Shown piece by piece: positions 53,026 to 61,580 of a stretch of DNA of 64,000 bases. Positions within the stretch are counted from its first letter, which is position 1. Each line of letters begins with the position of its first letter. The notes beneath the pieces were generated by a model. It was not told the DNA's origin. It saw nothing but the letters and a program-made list of their open reading frames with translations, and did not search any database. The translations under genes were made by a program, and so were the position numbers. This DNA comes from Methylorubrum sp. B1-46 (GTDB lineage: Bacteria; Pseudomonadota; Alphaproteobacteria; Rhizobiales; Beijerinckiaceae), in assembly GCF_021117295.1 (NCBI RefSeq), contig NZ_CP088247.1:4045001-4109000 (forward strand). The letters are read 5' to 3'.

Positions 53026-53490
53026 TCAGCGGCGGCGAGACTTGCGCATCCTCGGTCGCGCCCATCGCGCCGCGAGCCGCATGAGCCGGCGCTCGTCGGC
53101 GCTGCGCCGTGCCAGCGCGCGCAGGGCGTAGGCGATGACCGCCGGCGCGGTCGCGTCGCCGCGCTCGGCCATCAGCAGGAGATTGCCCATCACGAGATCC
53201 GACGCGACCGAAGCCGCGCCGCACGTGCGGACGTGACGGATGGCGAGCGCCGTGGCCGCGGCCGCGTCCCCGTCCCTTGCCGCGGACCAGCGCGTTTCGC
53301 CGAGTATCGACGTCGTCGCCAGCAGCCGCGCGAGGGCCGTTGCTTCCGCCCGGTCGAGGCGTCCAGGCGGGTACGTCCGCCAAGCCGCCACCACGCCGGC
53401 TTCGACCCTGGGCGGCACGCCGCGCCGCGGGGTTCGGATCGCACGCCGCAAAACCGAACACGAAACCACCCGGCCAGGCTCCGATGCCAT
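53026..53490 (-). CDS. Helical hypothetical protein, first gene of the AAA/exonuclease operon
   Basis: A 154-residue, alanine-rich helical protein (ATALARLLATTSILGETRW, VASDLVMGNLLLMAERGD, basic end PRMRKSRRR). ATG 53490 has GGAGGTG directly upstream. The frame stays open and protein-like for ~30 residues further (FFESVTDSLTALERAGLLEV), so a GTG start is possible. Its C-terminal half resembles the N-terminal region of the metallophosphoesterase fusion at 55096-56370. It is 49 bases ahead of the AAA protease gene. No family recognised. Confidence 0.62.
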   Translation of the reverse strand: MASEPGRVVSCSVLRRAIRTPRRGVPPRVEAGVVAAWRTYPPGRLDRAEATALARLLATTSILGETRWSAARDGDAAAATALAIRHVRTCGAASVASDLVMGNLLLMAERGDATAPAVIAYALRALARRSADERRLMRLAARWARPRMRKSRRR

Positions 53491-53696
53491 ATCCACCTCC
53501 AGCAGCCCCGCCCGTTCCAAGGCGGTCAACGAATCCGTCACGCTTTCGAAAAACTCGGCCGGTGCCCCCGCGGGGAGCCGGAACGACCCGATAGGCGAAT
53601 AGGCGGTCGCCGCGCGGCGGACGGGCTCGGCTTCACAGCCCCCAAACCGATTGGCCCGGCTGTCGAATTGGCCACGACTTTTGAGAATACCTATAT

Positions 53697-53711
53697 TATA
53701 CCTGTGATATA
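53697..53711. promoter_or_regulatory. Palindrome site C: TATACC-TGT-GATATA
   Basis: 15-bp inverted repeat in an AT-rich patch 207 bases upstream of the helical/AAA/exonuclease operon (minus strand), in an otherwise gene-free 400-base gap. It overlaps sequence that could serve as a -10 element (TATAAT on the minus strand). Same architecture as sites A, B and D. Confidence 0.68.
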
Positions 53712-53891
53712 TAATACGATCAAGCCACTGCTGTCTTTGGCGGCTGGGAAAAGTCGTGGCGGCGGCAGCCCGAGGCGGGAAGCCAGCGAAGGGCGCCGTC
53801 CCCGCCCAACCTTTCCCGGCTCCCGATGCCCGTCGGCCTGTCCGAGGAGCTTGGTGCGGGCGGCCCTGGGCCGTAGGTCGACGTTCCCATC

Positions 53892-54908
53892 TCAGGCCTC
53901 GACCACCAAGGCTGAGTCGAAGGCATCGGCCGCATCCCAACGCCGCAAGGGGTTGGCGACCACCCTGGTCCGGCCAATGCGGTAATCCGCCGGGGCGACG
54001 GCCCGGCCGTGGACCCAGAGCGTCGGCGCCCCCCAGGCGTGCATGACATCCTCCAGGTCCGAGGCATGCGAGGCTGCCAGCCAGGCGTCCCCGAGCCATC
54101 CCGTCCAGGCGTCGGGCAGCGAACGGCGTGAAGGCGCGAAGTGGGTGAGCACGACGGCGCGGTCCCCGGGGCGAACACCGGGCACGAGCGTCCCGGGTCC
54201 CCTCGCGACGTTCAGCGATTGACACACGATGCTGGTGAGGGCGTCCTCGATGTATCCCCGCGATCTTGCATGGGCCCCGAGGGCGTCGAGCGGCGACCAC
54301 GGGCGCCCCCGCCGAAGCAGGACGCGCCGGCAATCCGCCCAGCTGTGGCGGGCCGCGACCCTGGCCAGGCGGCCCTCGAAGCTCCCTTCGAGGCACCAGT
54401 CGGTCCACAGGGTCGCCCCGACCACCACGGTCCCGCCGCCGGCCTCGGGACCGATGCGTACCGCGTCGTCGGCGAGCAGGTGGATGCCGAGGTCCCGGGC
54501 GAGCTCCCGGCCGCGGGCGACCGCCTCCACCATGGGCGTCTCGGACCACAACTCCGCGCTGCCCGCCACCATCAGGACGGGCCTGTTCCCCTGTCTGCCG
54601 TCCAGGGCCCGCGCCAACCAGTTCAACGCGACGTCCAGCCCGATGGCCACTCCGCCCGCGACCAGCAGGACGTCGAACTCAGGAAGCGGATCGGGGAGCC
54701 GGAACTCGGGATTGCGGTCGACGAGCAGGTCGGACAGGATCCAGAACCTCGCGTTCTCCCTTCGGCTCCCGACGGAGGCCGGTCCGGGACAGGCCGTCCG
54801 CACCTCGGGCGTCGGGTCGATCCGCGCTCGGGGCCGAAACGGAAGCGGCAACGGCTCCGGGACCTCGGCGCCCGGAACACGACGAGGGGGGCGAACATGC
54901 CGCGTCAT
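53892..54908 (-). CDS. Degenerate metallophosphoesterase-like protein
   Basis: A 338-residue paralogue of the metallophosphoesterase at 55096, alignable along most of its length, with the metal-binding motifs lost. FSDLHID becomes LSDLLVD, VAGDVGE becomes VAGGVAI, GNHE becomes GSAE, VTHHAP becomes LTHFAP, and GHTHTP becomes GRAVAP. The hydrophobic core and spacing (LWVHG, DYRIGRTRVVANP) persist, so the fold is kept but catalysis is unlikely. A ~80-residue Pro/Arg-rich N-terminus precedes it. ATG 54908 follows a G-rich run. Last gene of the operon starting at 57481. Confidence 0.75.
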   Translation of the reverse strand: MTRHVRPPRRVPGAEVPEPLPLPFRPRARIDPTPEVRTACPGPASVGSRRENARFWILSDLLVDRNPEFRLPDPLPEFDVLLVAGGVAIGLDVALNWLARALDGRQGNRPVLMVAGSAELWSETPMVEAVARGRELARDLGIHLLADDAVRIGPEAGGGTVVVGATLWTDWCLEGSFEGRLARVAARHSWADCRRVLLRRGRPWSPLDALGAHARSRGYIEDALTSIVCQSLNVARGPGTLVPGVRPGDRAVVLTHFAPSRRSLPDAWTGWLGDAWLAASHASDLEDVMHAWGAPTLWVHGRAVAPADYRIGRTRVVANPLRRWDAADAFDSALVVEA

Positions 54909-55095
54909 CGTAGCCCCCCGGCGGCCGCCGATCCCGTTCCGGTCGAGCCCGGGGAGCGGAACGGGATGGGATGCGGCGGAGGTGCTCCCCGGCATCCTAG
55001 CGCACGAGGCTCACGGGCGAAGTCCGGCAAGGGCGTCTCCATCGGCTCTCGGCTTGCGGGAGGCAGTCAGGGCGGGGCGGCCGCCCCGGGCGGTC

Positions 55096-56370
55096 TCAGA
55101 CCTCGACGACCAGCCCGGGCTGGAAGCGCGGGTTCTCGCCGGGATATCCTCGCGGGTTGCAGAGCACGCGGGTCCCGCCGAGGCGGTAGTCGAACGGCGT
55201 ATGGGTGTGCCCGTGGACCCAGAGCGAAGGCCGACCGGCCTCGATCAGGTCGTCCAACCGCGACGCGTAGGCGGCATTGAGCGGCTTGCCGAGGAACCGC
55301 GGCGCGACGCTCCCCGCCGCGGGAGCGTGATGCGTGACCACGACGTGCGCCCGCGTCGTCGCGTCCGCGGCGGACCGGAGCGCGGTTTCGAGGAAGCGGC
55401 GTGACGCGAGGTGCAGCGCGAGCGCCTCCTCCGGCCGGAACCGCCGCCACTCCGGCTTGCGGCTCCAGGCGATGAGGCGGTGATCGTTGAGGCCCACGCG
55501 TGCGTCCCGCATGGCGGGGACCCGCGTCGCCGGTCCGTCGAGCTCGTAATCCGTCCACAGGGTGCATCCCGAGACCACGACGTCGCCGAAGCGGACGGTG
55601 TCGTTCTCCAGGAGGTGAATTCCGGCCTCCATCGCGGCCGCGCGCCCCGCCTGCAACTCGTCCGGCAGGCATCGACGGTAGAATTCATGGTTTCCGGCCA
55701 CGAACGCGACCGGCATATGCGGCCGGACCGTCGCGGCGAGCCACGCGATTGACTTGACGAGGCCCTCGCCGACGTCGCCGGCGACCACCGCGAGATCGGC
55801 CCCGGGGATCGAGGCTGGGGTCCATGGACTCCCGATGTCGATGTGCAGGTCCGAAAAGATCCATAGGCGCATCGGTTCTCCCTCGGTGTCGTCACCCGGA
55901 AGCCGCAGCCGGTCCGGCGCCCCGTCGTCGCTCCCGGCGGAGACGCCCGCCGGCTTAAGTTCCACCCGGGACCGCCACGCATAGGCGAACCGGGCATGGT
56001 GCGGTCCGCCCGTCCCGTCGGCGGCGAGACGGTCGAGCGCATCGGCGAGGAACGTCGCGGCAGCCTTTTCGCCGCGAAGCGCCAGCGCGAGCGCCGCGGT
56101 GGCGACCACGTCGACGTCGGGATGCGCCGGACCGCATCGTCCGAGGACCGCCCGGGCGTCGCGGAGCGCCGCCGGGGCGTCTTCCCATTCCGAGGCGGCC
56201 ACGGAGGGACCGGACCCTTGGAGGGCAGCCGTCGCCGCAGCCAGCAACGGCTTGGCCAGATCGGGCGCGAGGGCGCCCGGCCCGACCGTCCGCCACAACC
56301 TGGTGAGGGACGTCGAACCGCCCGCCGCCGGCAGCGCCCAGCGACGTTCGCCTTGGGGGTGCACGGGCAT
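55096..56370 (-). CDS. Helical domain fused to a calcineurin-like metallophosphoesterase
   Basis: One uninterrupted frame of 424 residues from ATG 56370. Residues ~15-130 are alanine-rich helices (TRLWRTVGPGALAPDLAKPL, AALALALRGEKAAATFLADA). From Met167 the frame is a complete calcineurin-like phosphoesterase: FSDLHID, VAGDVGE, GNHEFY, VTHHAPAAG, GHTHTPFDY, all metal ligands present. ATG 55872 (Met167) has its own AGGGAG five bases upstream, so a 258-residue phosphoesterase alone may also, or only, be made. Substrate unknown; family members cleave phosphodiesters of nucleic acids or cyclic nucleotides. Confidence 0.72.
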   Translation of the reverse strand: MPVHPQGERRWALPAAGGSTSLTRLWRTVGPGALAPDLAKPLLAAATAALQGSGPSVAASEWEDAPAALRDARAVLGRCGPAHPDVDVVATAALALALRGEKAAATFLADALDRLAADGTGGPHHARFAYAWRSRVELKPAGVSAGSDDGAPDRLRLPGDDTEGEPMRLWIFSDLHIDIGSPWTPASIPGADLAVVAGDVGEGLVKSIAWLAATVRPHMPVAFVAGNHEFYRRCLPDELQAGRAAAMEAGIHLLENDTVRFGDVVVSGCTLWTDYELDGPATRVPAMRDARVGLNDHRLIAWSRKPEWRRFRPEEALALHLASRRFLETALRSAADATTRAHVVVTHHAPAAGSVAPRFLGKPLNAAYASRLDDLIEAGRPSLWVHGHTHTPFDYRLGGTRVLCNPRGYPGENPRFQPGLVVEV

Positions 56371-56503
56371 CTCCTGACATCCTCGCATGGCCGCCCGGAC
56401 AGGCGGCGAGGGCTCCCCCGCCCACATCTCGACGGGCGGGACCGGCTTCCGCCTTTCGAGCGAGGGAGGGGCGACCCGCCTCGACGGAAAGGGAGACGGT
56501 GCG

Positions 56504-57481
56504 CTACTGCAGGGAGGGACGCGGACCGGCGGGCCGTCCCAGGCGGTAGAGCCTGGAATAGGTGCGCGCCCAGGTACGACGGTCGGAAACGTAGACTTCC
56601 GAGGTTCGGACCCGGCGACCTGGGGGAAAGTCCGGATGGTGCGTGACGCGACCGACGAGCGCCGCGACCGGCCGCATCCCGAACTCCCATTCCTCAAGGA
56701 CGGGGGCGGCGGCGAGCTCCTCCGCGGACGGGTATTCGCCGTCCTCCGCGGCGTCCAAGGCATCGGCAAGGTCCCGGAGCCGGTCCTGCGCGTCGCGGCG
56801 GTCCGCCTCGCCCATCCCGGCCAGGACGGGAGCGATGACGTCGCCGGGATGCCCCGGCATCGGGACCGCACCGGGTACGACCGCGTTCAGCACGCGAAGC
56901 GCAGCGCGAACGGACAGGGACGCGAGCAGGGATCCATGGGCCGGGGCGGCGGCGTCCCGCAGCGGAGCCGGCAGGCCGCGAGGGATCACGCGGATCGAGG
57001 TGTCGTCCAGGCCCGCGGCCGCCGCCGTGTCGCGCACGGTTCGGTCGGACGCTCCGAGTGAGGGGAAACCGCACCCCAGCAGCCAAGGGACGGCGGCATG
57101 CGCGGTCGCGCGCAGCATGGACACGGCCATGGCGCGTTCGAGGACGGACGGTCCGACGGCGATCACCCTGGGACATTCCCCGAGATCAACCGGGCAGTCC
57201 GCCGCCCACCCTGGCGGCAGGTCGAGCACCACGAGGCGTCGCGCGGGATCGGCGGCCGCTTCCCGCGGGAAGTCCTCTGCGAAGGAGGGACCGTCCCTGC
57301 AAAGCTCGACAACGCGCAGCGTGTCCGGCACGCTGTCGAGTCGAGGCAGCCGGGATTCGTGCGCGCCTACGACGCGCAGGAGCGTCGTGGCGGTGCCGAC
57401 CGAGGCTGCGGCACGGGCAATCAGGAAGGCGGCGTGCGTGCCAACGGCACGGCCATCGCCGCCGAACAGCGCGATGATCAT
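56504..57481 (-). CDS. ParA-like protein with degenerate P-loop and DUF6634-like C-terminus
   Basis: A 325-residue protein. The N-terminus has the ParA/MinD start MIIALFGGDGRAVGTHAAFLIARAAA, with the position of the deviant Walker A but no Lys (GGDGRAVGTH in place of KGGxGKT/S), and VVLDLPPG as remnant Walker B. The C-terminal ~90 residues end VRTSEVYVSDRRTWARTYSR and YRLG, which I recall as DUF6634-type. ATP use is doubtful. First gene of the operon reading leftwards, 92 bases from palindrome site D. A partition or regulatory role is inference. Confidence 0.65.
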   Translation of the reverse strand: MIIALFGGDGRAVGTHAAFLIARAAASVGTATTLLRVVGAHESRLPRLDSVPDTLRVVELCRDGPSFAEDFPREAAADPARRLVVLDLPPGWAADCPVDLGECPRVIAVGPSVLERAMAVSMLRATAHAAVPWLLGCGFPSLGASDRTVRDTAAAAGLDDTSIRVIPRGLPAPLRDAAAPAHGSLLASLSVRAALRVLNAVVPGAVPMPGHPGDVIAPVLAGMGEADRRDAQDRLRDLADALDAAEDGEYPSAEELAAAPVLEEWEFGMRPVAALVGRVTHHPDFPPGRRVRTSEVYVSDRRTWARTYSRLYRLGRPAGPRPSLQ

Positions 57482-57572
57482 GGCGAAACCCCAAAGGCGG
57501 AAAGCGGCCCTCCCGCTCGACGATCAGTCGGGCGGGGGCGGGCAGTCGGCGGTGCTTGTTGAAGTTCCCAAT

Positions 57573-57587
57573 TATACCTGTGCTATA
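57573..57587. promoter_or_regulatory. Palindrome site D: TATACC-TGT-GCTATA
   Basis: 15-bp near-palindrome between the divergent ParA-like gene (minus) and the XRE gene (plus), 37 bases before the XRE start. It shares TATACCTGT with site C. The natural reading is an operator through which the XRE protein controls both directions. Confidence 0.7.
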
Positions 57588-57623
57588 AAAATCTTTCAAG
57601 CCTCGCCCGACGCGCCTCGGGGA

Positions 57624-58025
57624 GTGGACTTCGCCTCGGCTGCGGATTTCCCTCCGGACCGGACCGTGCCAGGATACCTATGCCAAGCCGCCCGCCTGCT
57701 GGTCGGTCTCACCCAGCAGGAGCTTCACCTGCTGGCGCGCGTTTCGAAGAAGTCGATCAACGACTACGAGAACGGCTTCATCGCGATCCGAGTCGCGCTT
57801 GCGAAGCGCTTGGTCGCGGCCCTTCGCGGCGCGGGCGCCCGTTTCATCGCGGGCGAGGGATACGTCGGCGTGATCGTGAGCGGGCGGAGAACGGAGGCGG
57901 GCGTCCCGGCGGCTCCCTTCGGACAGGGAGTCCAGGAAGCCGGGATCGTCTCCGACCCGGGTCCCTCGGGCGGTTCCGCCAAGCCGCGCCCCGCCCGCGG
58001 CAGGCGTGCGTCGCAGGGGGATTGA
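57624..58025 (+). CDS. XRE-family regulator of the accessory element
   Basis: About 133 residues. Helix-turn-helix at ~15-70 (CQAARLLVGLTQQELHLLAR, KKSINDYENGFIAIRVALAK), then a beta-like VGVIVSGRRTE and a basic disordered tail. Start uncertain: GTG 57624 or GTG 57666 (VPGYLCQAARLL). The frame left of palindrome site D is the shadow of the divergent gene. Likely the factor that binds the four TATACY-N3-GNTATA sites. Confidence 0.75.
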   Translation: MDFASAADFPPDRTVPGYLCQAARLLVGLTQQELHLLARVSKKSINDYENGFIAIRVALAKRLVAALRGAGARFIAGEGYVGVIVSGRRTEAGVPAAPFGQGVQEAGIVSDPGPSGGSAKPRPARGRRASQGD

Positions 58026-58097
58026 GGCTCGAAATCCCCCGGTGGCGGTTCTCGGCGCGTTCCAGGCTCACCCCGTCCTGCCTTCGAGCCTCGTCAC

Positions 58098-58555
58098 ACG
58101 ACCTTGCCGACGAGGCTCCCGATGCCTGCGGTGACGCCCACGGCGAGTGATCCCCGGAACGTCACCTGTACTGTACCGTCGCCCGCGGCACTGCGGCACC
58201 ACCCGCCTTCGCCCCGAGGGCGCCGAGAATGGCGAGGAACACCAGCGAGGCCGCTACCTCCGTGTATTCGGGCCCGCGCTCGACGTAGATGCGAGCGAGA
58301 TTTTGGCGCTTCGCCAGGGGTCGTCGGTGAGTTCGAGCCGCTCGCGGTCGGCCCGCTCGGTCTCGGACCGGGAATTGACCGAAGGGCACTTCCCGACCGC
58401 CATCGACATCGCGCTAGCCATCAGGATCTCCCCGTTTGTGCGTGGCGGACACCGCGACGCCGACGCTGAGGCTCGCGGTCGATACGGGTCCATCGTTGGT
58501 GCTAAACGCCGCGACGCGAAGCCAGCCGGCACGGTCGATAAGGTGCTGTGCGGGT
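58098..58555 (-). pseudogene. Decayed VIT1/CCC1-family Fe/Mn transporter
   Basis: Pieces of a VIT-family transporter in successive frames, in correct order. RAGWLRVAAFSTNDGPVSTA (near 58530) is followed by MASAMSMAVGK and SETERADRERLEL, then QNLARIYVERGPEYTEVA, and finally VTFRGSLAVGVTAGIGSLVG ending at TGA 58098. At least three frame changes and a short deletion separate them. It lies beside the metal-efflux genes and was probably part of the same metal island. Confidence 0.78.
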
Positions 58556-58723
58556 CCTATTTACGGCTACGGCGAGAACAGCGAGGGTCGGCAGGCCCAA
58601 CGTGTTCATCCGAAAGACCTTTGACCGCAGCACGAGCTGAAACTTTCGTGGCGGATAAACCAGCGCTGCGTCATGGCCGACACGGCGCAAGCTTGCCCGG
58701 CTTTTCCTGAGCAGGTCCCGGAT

Positions 58724-59152
58724 TCAGGAGATGCGGCCGTGCTCATGCGCGCACTGTCGATGGTCGGCCAGCGTCTCGATCACCCGACACTCCCCCACCC
58801 GACCGTGGCCACATGCCTCGACCATGCGCCGCAACTCTCCGCGCAAAGCCACGAGTTGCCCGATTCGACGCTCGACCTCGGCCATGTGTCGACGGGCGAT
58901 GCCGTCCACCTCCGCGCAGGACCGGTCCGGCTCGGTGGACAGAGCCAGCAACTCGCGAATCGCCTGGATCTCGAATCCGAGTTCGCGCGCATGACGGATG
59001 AAATTGAGCCGGGATATCTCTGTCTCCAAATAGCGACGCTGCTTGCCCTCGGTGCGGGTCGGGGCCGGCATCAAGCCTGCTCCCTCGTAGTAGCGGATGG
59101 TTGGCACCTTCACGCCCGTGCGGCGCGACAGCTCTCCGATTGAAATGTTCAT
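58724..59152 (-). CDS. MerR-family regulator 1
   Basis: A 142-residue MerR protein: HTH SIGELSRRTGVKVPTIRYYE, second helix block RTEGKQRRYLETEISRLNFI, coiled-coil dimer helix, and a C-terminal Cys/His-containing tail (VEACGHGRVGECRVIETLADH) that may bind metal. It resembles the merR-type gene at 61581 (~60% by eye). ATG 59152 sits next to the operator at 59165-59181. Monocistronic, reading away from the P-type ATPase. Confidence 0.88.
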   Translation of the reverse strand: MNISIGELSRRTGVKVPTIRYYEGAGLMPAPTRTEGKQRRYLETEISRLNFIRHARELGFEIQAIRELLALSTEPDRSCAEVDGIARRHMAEVERRIGQLVALRGELRRMVEACGHGRVGECRVIETLADHRQCAHEHGRIS

Positions 59153-59164
59153 ATCCCGGCCAAA

Positions 59165-59181
59165 CCTCCAGTCCTTAGAGG
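59165..59181. promoter_or_regulatory. MerR-type operator 1 (CCTCCAG-TCC-TTAGAGG)
   Basis: Inverted repeat 13 bases before the merR-1 start, extended by AA/TT on the outside. Same 7-3-7 architecture as at 61554 and 62062. The 225 bases to the ATPase stop show no gene. Confidence 0.65.
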
Positions 59182-59377
59182 TTGCACTCTCCTTCCTCCT
59201 CGATGGGAAGGGGGCACGAAAGCGGATGGCTCCGACGAACTGTCCGAACGCCATCCGTCACTCGACCGTTTTAAGCCGCCGCAGCCCATCCTTTTGACCT
59301 TGAAGCTTTGCGTGACGCTCTCCCGTTGATGACGTCGCACACGGATGGGACCTCCCATGGTGGGAACGTGAAGGGCC

Positions 59378-61516
59378 TCAGGCGCTCGATCTTCCCTCTC
59401 CAAGGAGCCGCAGCGCGTTTGCCGTCACCAGCACGGTTGCCCCGGTATCCGCCAGGATGGCAGGCCATAGGCCGGTGACCCCTAGAACCGTCGTGACCAG
59501 GAACACTGCCTTCAAGCCGAGCGCCAGGGCGATGTTCGTCCTGATGTTGAACAGCGTCCGGCGCGAAAGCTCGATCATCCGGGCGATGTCTGCGACGCGT
59601 CCGTGCAGGGCCGCCGCATCCGCCGTCTCAAGCGCCACGTCGGCGCCCCCACCCATCGCGATACCGACGTCCGCGGCCGCGAGCGCCGGCGCGTCGTTGA
59701 TGCCGTCGCCGACCTTGGCCACCACGGCGCCAGTGGCTTGGCGCTCCCGCACGATCCGCTGCTTGTCCTCAGGCAGGAGCTCGGCCCACACCTCGATGCC
59801 GAGCGCGGCCGCCACGGCCCAGGCCGTCCGCGCGGTGTCGCCGGTCAGCATGATCGCGCCGACGCCGAGCGACGCAAGGCGGTCGACCCCCTCCCTCGCG
59901 TCGGACCTGGGCTCGTCTCGCATCGCGAGCAGCCCGGCTACCGCCCCGTTCGCGAGGAGCACGGACACGGTCTTACCCTCGCCCTGGAGCCCGGAGACCC
60001 GCTCCTCCTGATCGGGCGTGAACGGCACGCGCGCGCCGGCTTCCCTCGGCGAGCCAAGGAACAAGTCGAGCCCCCCGACCTTGCTGGCGATGCCCTTGCC
60101 GCCGAATGCCTGGGCCCCGAATGCCGGGGGCACCGGCGCTCCGGCCTCGGCGGCCTTGGCCAGCACGGCCCGGGCGAGCGGGTGCGAGGAGCCACCCTCA
60201 AGGGCGCCCGACAGCGACAGCACGTCCCGCTCGGACCTCCCGAATGCCACCACGTTCGTCACGACGGGCTTGCCCTCCGTCAGGGTTCCCGTCTTGTCGA
60301 AGGCGACCGTCGTCACCGAGGCCAGCCGCTCCAGGACGGCGCCGCCCTTGATGAGAAGCCCGCGCCGGGCCCCGGCCGAGAGGCCGGCCGCGATGGCCGC
60401 CGGCGTCGAGATGACGAGCGCGCAGGGGCAGCCGATCAGCAGGATCGCCAACCCCTTGTAGACCCAATCCCCCCACGCGCCGCCCGTGAGAAGCGGCGGG
60501 ACCACCGCCACCAAGGTGGCCACCGCGACGACGGCGGGGGTGTAGACCCTGGAGAACCGGTCGATCAGGCGCTCGGTCGGCGCCTTCGCCTCCTGCGCTT
60601 CCTCCACCAGCTGCACCACCCGGGCGATGGTGTTGTCCTTGGCAGCCGCGGTCACCCGGACGCGGAGCGCCCCGTCGCCGTTGACCGTCCCGGCGAAGAC
60701 TGCGTCGCCAGGCTCCTTGCGCCTCGGCACGCTCTCACCGGTGACCGACGCCTCGTCGACGTCGCTCCCGCCGTCGAGGATGGTCCCGTCCGCCGGGACG
60801 CGGTCACCCGGCCGCACCAGCACGGTGGCGCCGACCTTGAGGCTCGCGGCGGGCACAGATTCAGTCGTGCCGTCGCGTTCCAGCAGCGCCGTCTCCGGGA
60901 CGAGACCGGTCAACCCACGGATGCTCGCCCGGGCTCGACCGGCAGCGACGCCCTCCAGAACTTCGCCGATCAGGAACAGGAAGACGACGGTCGCCGCCTC
61001 CTCGGTCGCCCCGATGACGGTCGCGCCGACGGCGGCGATCGTCATGAGCATCTCGATGGAGAAAGGCGTCCCATGCCGGGCGGCCAAGATAGCTCGTCGG
61101 GCAACCGGCACCAGCCCAACCGCCATGGCCGCGAGGAAAGCCCAGCGCTCGGTAATCGGCGCGACGTGCCCGAGCGCGTAGGCTGTCACCAGGGCCGCGC
61201 CGCAGGAAGCCGCCAGCAGGGCTTTCGGCGCCCTCCACCAAGGTGTCTCAGCGGTATCCCCCAACGCCACGGCGTCCGGGTCCTCGGCCCCGTAGCCGAG
61301 GCCGCGGACGGTGTCAGCGATCATTCTCGCATCGGTCCCGGGTCCGTGACGCACCGCGAGCGTCTCGGCGGCCACCGAGACCTGCACCTGCGCGATGTCG
61401 GGCAGGCGGCGCACGGCGGCCTCGACCTTCGCCGCGCAGGACGCGCAGTCCATGCCGGTCACCCGCAGGCGGGTCGTCGGGACGTCGGTCCTGTCCAGGG
61501 TCGCTGCTTCGGTCAC
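59378..61516 (-). CDS. P1B-type heavy-metal ATPase (Zn/Cd/Pb type)
   Basis: A 712-residue exporter. N-terminal HMA domain with GMDCASC (~25); eight TM helices; actuator TGES; membrane CPC in LIGCPCALVIST; phosphorylation DKTGT; HP motif SSHPLARA; nucleotide/hinge GDGINDAPALAAADVGIAMG. CPC with a single HMA and no His-rich tail fits ZntA/CadA. GTG 61516 is supported by AAGGAAGG eight bases upstream; the frame to 61639 runs into the divergent regulator. Divergent from merR 2 across the 61554 operator. Confidence 0.92.
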   Translation of the reverse strand: MTEAATLDRTDVPTTRLRVTGMDCASCAAKVEAAVRRLPDIAQVQVSVAAETLAVRHGPGTDARMIADTVRGLGYGAEDPDAVALGDTAETPWWRAPKALLAASCGAALVTAYALGHVAPITERWAFLAAMAVGLVPVARRAILAARHGTPFSIEMLMTIAAVGATVIGATEEAATVVFLFLIGEVLEGVAAGRARASIRGLTGLVPETALLERDGTTESVPAASLKVGATVLVRPGDRVPADGTILDGGSDVDEASVTGESVPRRKEPGDAVFAGTVNGDGALRVRVTAAAKDNTIARVVQLVEEAQEAKAPTERLIDRFSRVYTPAVVAVATLVAVVPPLLTGGAWGDWVYKGLAILLIGCPCALVISTPAAIAAGLSAGARRGLLIKGGAVLERLASVTTVAFDKTGTLTEGKPVVTNVVAFGRSERDVLSLSGALEGGSSHPLARAVLAKAAEAGAPVPPAFGAQAFGGKGIASKVGGLDLFLGSPREAGARVPFTPDQEERVSGLQGEGKTVSVLLANGAVAGLLAMRDEPRSDAREGVDRLASLGVGAIMLTGDTARTAWAVAAALGIEVWAELLPEDKQRIVRERQATGAVVAKVGDGINDAPALAAADVGIAMGGGADVALETADAAALHGRVADIARMIELSRRTLFNIRTNIALALGLKAVFLVTTVLGVTGLWPAILADTGATVLVTANALRLLGEGRSSA

Positions 61517-61553
61517 GGCGGGTGCCTTCCTTGTGGTTAAGGCGACCCTACTT

Positions 61554-61570
61554 CCTCTAGCGACTAGAGG
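61554..61570. promoter_or_regulatory. MerR-type operator 2 (CCTCTAG-CGA-CTAGAGG)
   Basis: Perfect 7-bp inverted repeat with 3-bp centre between the divergent P-type ATPase and merR-2 genes. The right end overlaps the GAGGAG ribosome-binding site of merR 2, so binding could also limit its own expression. Confidence 0.72.
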
Positions 61571-61580
61571 AGCAAATATC

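Noticed and set aside
59603..61540. 645-codon plus-strand frame opposite the P-type ATPase
   Set aside because: Antisense shadow of a gene with complete P-type motifs.
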